From an uncultured Clostridium sp. (GTDB lineage: Bacteria; Bacillota; Clostridia; Clostridiales; Clostridiaceae), in NCBI RefSeq assembly GCF_937920395.1, contig NZ_CALEVF010000392.1, positions 1-10,937 on the forward strand: DNA of 10,937 nucleotides, written 5' to 3'. Under the pieces are notes generated by a model that saw only the letters and a list, made by a program, of their open reading frames with translations, was not told the DNA's origin and did no database searches. A program made the translations under genes and the position numbers. Positions 5,140-10,937 of the stretch are shown here, piece by piece; the stretch's first letter is position 1; each line of letters opens with the position of its first letter.

Positions 5140-7647
5140 ATGATAACTAGTTATAAACAGCTTACAGGAAAATATTTAAAGAAAAACAAGAAAAGAACAA
5201 TACTTACGATTATCGGAATAATGTTATCAGTTGCACTTATATCAACAATTGGACTCTTTTTTAAAGGAATTCAGGATGCAGAGATACAGGATGCAAAAAA
5301 CAATTATGGATCATATCATTTAGTATTTAAAAAAGCGAATACAAAGTTAGTATCTAAAATAGTTAATAACCCTAAGGTTTCAAGGAGTGGATCTTATACC
5401 ATAAAAGAGGGAGTTAAAATAAATGATAAATTAGTTGCAGATATAATAACTGCAACAGATAAGGCATTAGAATTATTTCCTTATAAAACTAAACTTGGTA
5501 GGTTACCAGAGAAACAAAATGAAATAGCCATGGAACAATGGGAATTAAAATATATTAGTAATAACGCTAAGGTAGGAAATAAGATTAAAGTTGATAATAA
5601 AGAGTATATTCTTGTAGGCATATTACAAGATAATATATCAAGCCAGATGGATGGCGCTGGAATAATACTATTAAAAGATAATACTATAGATATTCAAAAA
5701 TCCATGTTACTTGTAGAGGTAAGTCCAAAAACAAATTTAAAAACTGCTCTGAATGAATTAAAGAAGTTAGGAGATAAAAATACAGTTATCCCAAATGAAG
5801 TTTTGATACAATTACAGGGGGCAGGAGAGGCTAATTCAGGAATGGGAGGATTAATTGTAGCTTTATCAATAATCATTGGAATAGTTTTAATATCAACAAT
5901 AGCTGTAATATATAACTCATTTCAAATAAGTATTGTGGAAAGAATTAAGCAGTTTGGTCTCTTAAGGGCAGTTGGAACTACCCCAAGGCAGATAAGAATG
6001 ATTGTATTACGAGAGGCAACAATACTAGCAGCGATAGCTATCCCACTAGGATTAATATGTAGTATTATTGCTATAAATGGAATAATTATAGCATTTAGGT
6101 TAATAGGTGCAGATTCAGTTATTCCTATGAAAGTTTCAATATCACCTATAATTTTAATTATAAGCGCAGCAGTGGGAATCCTAGCAATATATCTATCAGC
6201 ACTGGTGCCTGCATATTTTGCAGGAAGAATTTCACCACTAAATGCTATAAGTGGTAGAACAGCTATAACAAAGGAGAAAATAAAGAGAAGAAAAAATAGA
6301 GTGATTCAAAGAATATTCGGGTTTGAAGGAGCACTAGCTGCTAAAAACATAAAGAGAAATAGAAAAAGATATAGAATAACTGTTTTTTCTATAGTGATAA
6401 GTGTAGTATTATTTGTTACATTCAAATCATTCATGGATATGTCACTCAATATATCAAGTGATATTAATGATTCAAAAAACATTCATTTCTCAGTTGTAGG
6501 AAATGGTAAGGATACAGAAAAAACAGTAATAGATAATAAAACAGAAGATAATATTAAAAAATTGAAGGTAGTGGATAAGACATATAAAATATATGATTCA
6601 TATCAGTTTGATGCTGCAATAAATAACAATAGCAAAGTTAAAGAAATTCAGGACATGGGGAATGTATATAAAAAAACAACCTTAGGTGGAGTAGATAAAA
6701 CTCTTATAGGAGGTTCTATTGCAATCTATGATAAGGATTCATTAGAGGTTTCTAAAAAATATTTACAAGCAGGAAGGATTGACATAGAAAAATTAAATAA
6801 TGAAAATGGAGTAATCTTAATTAATAAAAATGTATTATATGATCAAAATACAAAGAAAAATTATTTTGGTCCAATAGCAAATGTAAAAGTAGGTGATGAA
6901 ATAGGCCTTCAATATGATGAAAATGAAGGTAGTGAGTCCAATGAAATAAATACAAAATTCGACAATAAGAAACTTAAAAAAGTAAAAATTATGGCAGTTT
7001 TGAGTGGTGACCCCTTCAACTATAGGGGATCTTCAGATGGACTTAAAATAATTACAACAGAGAAATTAGGTGAAAAACTAACAGGTGTAAAGGAGATTAA
7101 ACCTACAGCTTTAAACATAGTTCTTAAAGATGTAAAAGATGAAGATGCAGGGAAACTTGGAATAGAAAATGTTATTAAATCAAATAGTTCTTTAATGGTA
7201 ATAAATAATATAGATAACAATAGAAAAGATAAATCTTCAATGTTAATGATTGAAATATTATTGTATGGATTTGTATTGGTAGTGTCATTAATAGGTAGTG
7301 TTAATATTGTAAATACGTTAACAACTAATATTATACTTAGGAAAAGAGAGTTTGCTACATTAAAATCAATTGGTTTAACTCAAAAGGGGTTAAAAAAAAT
7401 GATAGTGCTTGAAGGGCTTCTATATGGAATAGTTGGTGCAGTTTACGGCTGCACTGTAGGTACTGGAATATCATATCTACTATTTAAATCAATGGGAAAT
7501 TTTAGAGAGTTTGGATGGATGGTTCCTTGGCAGGCAATAGGTATTGCGACAACAGCGTCACTAATTATTGGATATATATCAGTATTATCACCATTATCAA
7601 GAATTAAAGAATCAAATTTAATTGAATCAGTAAGAGAAGATTTTTAA
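5140..7647 (+). CDS. FtsX-like ABC transporter permease, duplicated (8 TM) type
   Basis: This 835-residue membrane protein is built of two MacB_PCD-FtsX units. Helix 1 (about 20-42) is followed by an external domain (about 43-235) and helices near 236-258, 290-320 and 335-358. A basic linker follows, then helix 5 (412-430), a larger external domain (about 431-702) and helices near 703-727, 757-783 and 797-818. Typical FtsX marks are present: ERIKQFGLLRAVG (267-279) and RKREFATLKSIGLT (734-747), the coupling regions, each half ending in an SPL-type motif (365-367, 817-819). BceB-type permeases have one external domain and 10 helices, so this is not a classic Bce permease. The start has a G-rich site, GGAGGG, just upstream (5129-5134). 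It works with the ATPase 14 nt upstream. A terminator stem forms over its stop codon. Confidence 0.9.
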   Translation: MITSYKQLTGKYLKKNKKRTILTIIGIMLSVALISTIGLFFKGIQDAEIQDAKNNYGSYHLVFKKANTKLVSKIVNNPKVSRSGSYTIKEGVKINDKLVADIITATDKALELFPYKTKLGRLPEKQNEIAMEQWELKYISNNAKVGNKIKVDNKEYILVGILQDNISSQMDGAGIILLKDNTIDIQKSMLLVEVSPKTNLKTALNELKKLGDKNTVIPNEVLIQLQGAGEANSGMGGLIVALSIIIGIVLISTIAVIYNSFQISIVERIKQFGLLRAVGTTPRQIRMIVLREATILAAIAIPLGLICSIIAINGIIIAFRLIGADSVIPMKVSISPIILIISAAVGILAIYLSALVPAYFAGRISPLNAISGRTAITKEKIKRRKNRVIQRIFGFEGALAAKNIKRNRKRYRITVFSIVISVVLFVTFKSFMDMSLNISSDINDSKNIHFSVVGNGKDTEKTVIDNKTEDNIKKLKVVDKTYKIYDSYQFDAAINNNSKVKEIQDMGNVYKKTTLGGVDKTLIGGSIAIYDKDSLEVSKKYLQAGRIDIEKLNNENGVILINKNVLYDQNTKKNYFGPIANVKVGDEIGLQYDENEGSESNEINTKFDNKKLKKVKIMAVLSGDPFNYRGSSDGLKIITTEKLGEKLTGVKEIKPTALNIVLKDVKDEDAGKLGIENVIKSNSSLMVINNIDNNRKDKSSMLMIEILLYGFVLVVSLIGSVNIVNTLTTNIILRKREFATLKSIGLTQKGLKKMIVLEGLLYGIVGAVYGCTVGTGISYLLFKSMGNFREFGWMVPWQAIGIATTASLIIGYISVLSPLSRIKESNLIESVREDF

Positions 7648-7662
7648 TAATCTTCTCTTTTC
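7632..7662 (+). terminator. Intrinsic terminator of the ABC transporter operon
   Basis: An 11-bp stem (AAGAGAAGATT at 7632-7642 with AATCTTCTCTT at 7649-7659) and 6-nt loop end in a short T-rich stretch. The left arm lies inside the last codons of the permease gene and the stop codon is in the loop. It separates the ABC pair from the two-component genes, which need their own promoter or read-through. Confidence 0.7.
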
Positions 7663-7748
7663 CTCGTTATATGATTTTAGAAATCAATAGAATTATATAT
7701 GCAGTCTCTTTAAATTAAGACTTAAATGAGGTATCATAAAGGTGTAAT

Positions 7749-7754
7749 TATAAT
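7749..7754 (+). promoter_or_regulatory. Candidate -10 element for the two-component operon
   Basis: A perfect TATAAT stands 26 nt before the TTG start. No good -35 is found at 16-18 nt upstream. Just above it, CTCTTTAA (7706-7713) and TTAAATGAG (7722-7730) form an imperfect inverted repeat that could be a regulator site. The promoter is a tentative call based on the -10 and the preceding terminator. Confidence 0.35.
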
Positions 7755-7780
7755 ACGATTTTTAGAACGAGGTGGATAAA

Positions 7781-8470
7781 TTGAGTAGATTATTATTAGT
7801 TGAAGACGATGAATCATTGGCACTTGGCATAGAGTTTTCTCTAAAAGATGGAGGATATGAAGTTTCTATAACCTCAACAGTTGTTGGCGGAAAAGATCTG
7901 TTTCATAGAGAACCATTTGATTTAATTTTATTAGATGTTAACTTGCCTGATGGAAATGGATATGAATTATGTAAGTATATAAGAGAAAGTAGTGAGGTCC
8001 CTATAATATTTTTAACAGCTCTTGATGATGAGGTTAACATAGTACAAGGCCTTGAAATAGGTGGAGATGATTATATAACAAAACCTTTTCGCGTAAGGGA
8101 GCTTTTATCAAGAATAAAGGTTGCAATAAGGCGCAACTCTAAAAATATGTCCATAGAAAAAACAATGAAAAGTGGAAGTATATTTGTTGATAATATAAAA
8201 GGAACAGTAAAAAAAAATGGGGAAGCCATAAATCTAACGGCTCAAGAATACAAACTCCTATTAATATTTATGAATAAACCTAATATTTTGATGAAGAGAG
8301 ATGAGATATTGAGTGAATTACTAGAAGGAGAGGATCCTTTCTTTGATGAAAATACTTTATCAGTTTATATTAAAAGAATAAGAGACAAAATTGAAGATAA
8401 TCCAAGGCAGCCAGAGTATATAGTTAATAAACGTGGACTGGGGTATAAGTGGAATAAGGATGTGGTGTAG
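7781..8470 (+). CDS. OmpR/PhoB-family response regulator
   Basis: This 229-residue regulator has a receiver domain (about 1-115) with acidic pocket Glu8-Asp9-Asp10, phospho-acceptor Asp52 in LLDVNLPDGNG, switch Thr79 and Lys101. It continues into a C-terminal winged helix (about 130-225) with the closing VNKRGLGYKW. The start is taken as TTG at 7781: GAGGTGG (7769-7775) lies 5 nt before it, and MSRLLLVEDD is the normal N-terminus. A GTG at 7772 would add three residues but falls inside the ribosome site. The sensor kinase gene begins at the base after its stop codon, so the two are translationally coupled. Likely targets are its own operon and the ABC pair upstream, whose promoter has a dyad site at 4293-4310. 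Confidence 0.93.
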   Translation: MSRLLLVEDDESLALGIEFSLKDGGYEVSITSTVVGGKDLFHREPFDLILLDVNLPDGNGYELCKYIRESSEVPIIFLTALDDEVNIVQGLEIGGDDYITKPFRVRELLSRIKVAIRRNSKNMSIEKTMKSGSIFVDNIKGTVKKNGEAINLTAQEYKLLLIFMNKPNILMKRDEILSELLEGEDPFFDENTLSVYIKRIRDKIEDNPRQPEYIVNKRGLGYKWNKDVV

Positions 8471-9715
8471 ATGGATAAAAAGTATTTTGTTAATTCAGAA
8501 ATTAAGATAAGTACGGTTATTTTATTATTTATAATGACTTTATTTTTAATTATTACATCACTATGCTTAAAATCACATAATGATGACCTAAAGAATGATT
8601 ATATAAAAAGCTTGGGGGCAATAACGCAAAGGGTAGTAGCTAAAGATCCTCAAATGGAGAAAGAAATCATACCGCTTATTACAAAAGAAGTTTCAAAAAA
8701 AGAGGCGGCGCGAGGGAAAACTTTATTAAAGGAGTATGGTTTAACGCAGGATTTAGAAGATGAACTTTTCCCATACGTTAGTACAACTATAATAAAAAAT
8801 AATTACTCTATAATATTAATTTTTATTTTTATGGCAGTTATATTATTTGTTCTCAATTATTTTCAATATAGTTTTTTTTATAAAAGGATAAGAAAATTAA
8901 CACTTGCTGCAAAAAATGTAGTTGAAGGAGATTATGATATAGATATTAATGAAAATCGTGAAGGCGATTTTTCAAAATTAGCAATTTCATTTAATTCCAT
9001 GAGGGGAATTATTAAAAGCAATTTAACTGAACTAGGACTAGAAAAACAATTTTTAGTGGATTTATTATCTGATATATCCCATCAGCTAAAAACCCCATTA
9101 TCATCAGTAATCTTATATAACGATATTATGGTTACAAAGGAGCTTACCACGACGCAAAATAAAACATTTTTATTAAATAACCAAAACCAACTTGAGAAGA
9201 TGAATTGGTTAATTAAAAATTTACTTAAGCTTGCAAAGCTCGATGCTAAAGCTATAGAAATTGTAAAAGAAGATCAAAGTTTAAATGAAACACTGCATGA
9301 TTCAATAGATGCATTAGAAAGTAGAGCAACTGAATGCCAAGTTAAGATTATATTTAATGAAAAAGAAGAAATAAATTTTAATCATGATGTTTTATGGCTT
9401 CAAGAGGCATTTATTAATATTATTAAGAATGGAATAGAACATACACCTCCTGGCGGAAGTATAAAACTTACGCTTATGGAAAACCCATTATATACAAGAG
9501 TAACAATAGAGGATACAGGAGAAGGTATGACTGAGTTTGATTTGCCAAATATATTTAAAAGATTTTACAAAGCAAAGACTACAAGGAAAAGTGACTCTAT
9601 TGGAATAGGGCTGTCTCTTTCTAAATCTATAATTGAAGCACATAACGGAATAATTGAGGTGCAAAGCAAGGTAAATATAGGCACAAAATTTATTATTACA
9701 TTTATTAAACTCTAA
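8471..9715 (+). CDS. Membrane sensor histidine kinase, HAMP-HisKA-HATPase
   Basis: This 414-residue kinase has transmembrane helix 1 (about 13-34), an external loop of roughly 78 residues (35-112), helix 2 (113-131) and a HAMP segment (about 132-184). The dimerisation helix carries the phospho-acceptor His204 in SDISHQLKTPL, followed by the ATP-binding domain: N-box NIIKNGIEH (316-324), G1 DTGEGM (348-353), F-box near Phe362 and Phe365, and G2 GIGLSL (378-383). The sizeable external loop sets it apart from BceS-type intramembrane kinases, whose loop is very short, so it may sense a ligand directly. It would phosphorylate the regulator encoded directly upstream. No terminator hairpin was seen between its stop and the next promoter at 9760. 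Confidence 0.93.
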   Translation: MDKKYFVNSEIKISTVILLFIMTLFLIITSLCLKSHNDDLKNDYIKSLGAITQRVVAKDPQMEKEIIPLITKEVSKKEAARGKTLLKEYGLTQDLEDELFPYVSTTIIKNNYSIILIFIFMAVILFVLNYFQYSFFYKRIRKLTLAAKNVVEGDYDIDINENREGDFSKLAISFNSMRGIIKSNLTELGLEKQFLVDLLSDISHQLKTPLSSVILYNDIMVTKELTTTQNKTFLLNNQNQLEKMNWLIKNLLKLAKLDAKAIEIVKEDQSLNETLHDSIDALESRATECQVKIIFNEKEEINFNHDVLWLQEAFINIIKNGIEHTPPGGSIKLTLMENPLYTRVTIEDTGEGMTEFDLPNIFKRFYKAKTTRKSDSIGIGLSLSKSIIEAHNGIIEVQSKVNIGTKFIITFIKL

Positions 9716-9759
9716 AACATATAATACAATTTGATTTGTTTATAAAATTAATATTTAGC

Positions 9760-9788
9760 TTGACATAACCAACGTTCTAGTGTACTAT
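9760..9788 (+). promoter_or_regulatory. Promoter of the GntR-ABC operon
   Basis: A perfect TTGACA (9760-9765) is followed after 17 nt by TACTAT (9783-9788), 4 of 6 with consensus. Transcription should begin near 9795, about 43 nt before the GntR start codon. The -10 and start point lie inside the palindrome 9774-9807, so a bound repressor would block RNA polymerase. Confidence 0.75.
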
Positions 9789-9807
9789 TAGTATAGTTCA
9801 CTAGAAC
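9774..9807. promoter_or_regulatory. 34-bp palindromic operator for the YtrA-type GntR regulator
   Basis: Perfect 9-bp outer arms, GTTCTAGTG (9774-9782) and CACTAGAAC (9799-9807), surround inner arms ACTAT and ATAGT; 14 of 17 base pairs of the dyad match. It covers the -10 region and start point of the promoter at 9760-9788 and lies directly before the GntR gene. This is the usual arrangement for autorepression by YtrA-subfamily regulators. Confidence 0.8.
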
Positions 9808-9837
9808 AATAACAACATGGTGAAAGGAGATAGAAAA

Positions 9838-10215
9838 ATGGTTACAGAATTTAATGACAAGTCGCCTATATACCTACAGATTATGGACATTGTAAAAATG
9901 GATATAGTTATTGGAAAACTAAAATCAAATGACAAATTACCGTCAGTAAGAGAAATGGCAACAAATATGAATGTAAATCCGAATACGCTTCAGAGATCTT
10001 ATCAAGAACTTGAAAGACTTGGAATTGTTTATACACAACGAGGCACAGGGACATTTGTGGGTGAGAGTGAAAATATGGTAGATGATTTAAAAAGAGAAAT
10101 GGCAAAAGAAGTTATAGATTCGTTTATACTTAGAATGAAGAATTTAGGCTTTGATGATAGTGAAATAATTAAATCTGTTTCCAAAGAAACTATGGAGGTA
10201 AAACAAAATGGATAA
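9838..10215 (+). CDS. GntR-family transcriptional regulator, YtrA subfamily
   Basis: This is a 125-residue regulator, the short size of the YtrA subfamily. Residues about 10-75 form the winged helix, with KLPSVREMATNMNVNPNTLQ (33-52) covering the recognition region and a wing at QRGTGTFV (67-74). A short helical tail (about 80-118) serves for dimerisation, without the large effector domain of FadR or HutC types. The start is ATG at 9838 because AAAGGAGA (9823-9830) lies 7 nt before it; an in-frame ATG at 9817 would add seven residues but overlaps that site and has none of its own. The gene overlaps the next ABC gene by 8 nt. Family members repress ABC operons that are induced by cell-wall-active antibiotics; autoregulation through the 9774-9807 palindrome is expected. 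Confidence 0.92.
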   Translation: MVTEFNDKSPIYLQIMDIVKMDIVIGKLKSNDKLPSVREMATNMNVNPNTLQRSYQELERLGIVYTQRGTGTFVGESENMVDDLKREMAKEVIDSFILRMKNLGFDDSEIIKSVSKETMEVKQNG

Positions 10216-10903
10216 TATATTAGAAGCAAGAGAAATACGTAAATCATACTTAAATAAAAAGGCGTTAAGAGGTGTAAACTTAAATATACCACTTGGGAAA
10301 ATTGTAGGACTTCTTGGACCAAATGGTAGTGGTAAAACTACTTTCTTAAAAATTGCAGCGGGAATATTGCATCAATCTAAAGGAGATATACTAATAGATG
10401 ATCATATACCTGGTGTCCATACAAAGTCAGTAGTTTCATATTTGCCTGATAATGAGTATCTTTTAAAGTGGATGAAAGTAAAGGATGCAGTAAAATATTT
10501 CAAGGACTTTTACTCTGATTTTGATGAGATAAAAGCTGCAGAATTATTGGTGTTTATGAATCTTAATGAGGATGACGCAGTTAAAAGTCTATCAAAAGGA
10601 ATGAAGGAAAAGCTAAAGCTTACGTTAGTATTATCAAGAAAGGCTAAGCTTTATATACTTGATGAACCTCTTGGTGGTGTAGATCCAACTGCTAGAGAAA
10701 AGATACTTAATGCTATAGTTAGTAACTTTAGTAAAGATAGTTCCATGATAATTACAACTCACCTTGTAAATGATATAGAACGTATTTTTGATGACGTAGC
10801 ATTTATATCTGATGGAGAGATAGTGCTTGAGGGCAATGCAGAGGAATTACGAACAAGCAGGGGAAAGTCAATCGATGAATTGTATAGGGAGGTATTTCAG
10901 TAA
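10208..10903 (+). CDS. ABC transporter ATP-binding protein, YtrB-like
   Basis: This 231-residue cytoplasmic ATPase has Walker A GPNGSGKTT (37-45), Walker B YILDEP with catalytic Glu153, D-loop Asp159 and H-loop His185. The signature is the divergent LSKGM (128-132) instead of LSGGQ, and the Q-loop region reads YLPDNEYL without an obvious glutamine; both traits are seen in the CcmA/YtrB-type group. GGAGG (10194-10198) lies 9 nt before the ATG, inside the end of the GntR gene, so translation is coupled. It overlaps the next gene through TAATG. With the GntR regulator and the membrane protein that follows it forms a ytr-like operon. The cargo is not known. Confidence 0.9.
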   Translation: MDNILEAREIRKSYLNKKALRGVNLNIPLGKIVGLLGPNGSGKTTFLKIAAGILHQSKGDILIDDHIPGVHTKSVVSYLPDNEYLLKWMKVKDAVKYFKDFYSDFDEIKAAELLVFMNLNEDDAVKSLSKGMKEKLKLTLVLSRKAKLYILDEPLGGVDPTAREKILNAIVSNFSKDSSMIITTHLVNDIERIFDDVAFISDGEIVLEGNAEELRTSRGKSIDELYREVFQ

Positions 10904-10937
10904 TGTTTAAACTTGTAAAATATGAATTAAGAGCAAA
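10903..10937 (+). CDS. N-terminus of a probable ABC transporter membrane subunit (cut by window end)
   Basis: An ATG overlapping the previous stop codon (TAATG) opens 11 codons, MFKLVKYELRA, up to the window edge. GGGAGG (10887-10892) lies 10 nt upstream. A short start of the type M-x-K-L-x-K-Y-E-x-R is common in the permease genes that follow YtrB-like ATPases, so the membrane partner is the natural reading. Too little is present for a family call. Confidence 0.65.
   Translation, partial: MFKLVKYELRA

Noticed and set aside
7772..7780. GTG at 7772 as start of the response regulator
   Set aside because: It lies inside the GAGGTGG ribosome site and has none of its own; the TTG at 7781 has proper spacing and gives the normal N-terminus.
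4439..8470. Calling the ABC/two-component cluster a canonical BceRS-BceAB module
   Set aside because: The permease has two external domains and about eight helices, and the kinase has a long external loop, both unlike the Bce type; only the operator resembles it.
9817..9837. ATG at 9817 as start of the GntR gene
   Set aside because: The segment it would add contains the ribosome site for the ATG at 9838 and does not fit the family N-terminus.
10029..10322. A 97-codon minus-strand open frame across the GntR/ABC junction, and shorter ones at 9908-10105, 5694-5876, 7020-7220 and 4314-4505
   Set aside because: All lie opposite or across well-supported genes or the ABC leader, without ribosome sites or recognisable protein features.
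1..10937. CRISPR arrays, tRNA or rRNA genes, insertion sequences, toxin-antitoxin pairs
   Set aside because: No regularly spaced repeats, tRNA-like folds, transposase motifs or toxin-antitoxin-like small gene pairs were seen on either strand.

Overview
The window is AT-rich, with strong AGGAGG-type ribosome binding sites, intrinsic hairpin terminators and protein families typical of low-GC Firmicutes. The protein sequences and codon use suggest a Clostridium-like chromosome (inference; no rRNA or marker gene is present).

Left part (1-1470): the C-terminal end of a LacI-family regulator on the + strand converges, across a shared hairpin, on a two-gene minus-strand operon. That operon encodes a PTS IIA protein and a galactitol-type PTS IIB protein, with no IIC membrane component here. 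Its likely promoter lies at 1121-1149. About 380 bases without a gene follow, holding an 11-bp inverted repeat.

Middle part (1418-4290): a minus-strand gene for a kinase-like (APH/protein-kinase fold) protein, ending in a strong terminator. It is divergent from what looks like a phage scar. The scar has a frame-broken C-terminal fragment of a probable phage structural gene, an intact 399-codon beta-propeller-like protein in tail-gene style, and then a ribosome binding site plus ATG that opens only four codons. This is the accessory-looking part of the window and the best place to look for something new.

Right part (4290-10937), all on the + strand: three transcription units concerned with envelope transport and sensing. 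(1) A LolD/MacB-type ABC ATPase and an 835-residue double-FtsX permease, preceded by an inverted repeat resembling a response-regulator box and followed by a terminator. (2) An OmpR-family response regulator (TTG start) and its sensor kinase, probably controlling the ABC pair. (3) A YtrA-type GntR repressor whose own promoter is covered by a 34-bp palindrome, then a YtrB-like ABC ATPase and the first codons of its membrane partner, cut by the window end. Units 1 and 2 look like a peptide- or antibiotic-responsive detoxification module; unit 3 looks like a cell-envelope-stress ABC operon. Substrates cannot be read from the sequence.
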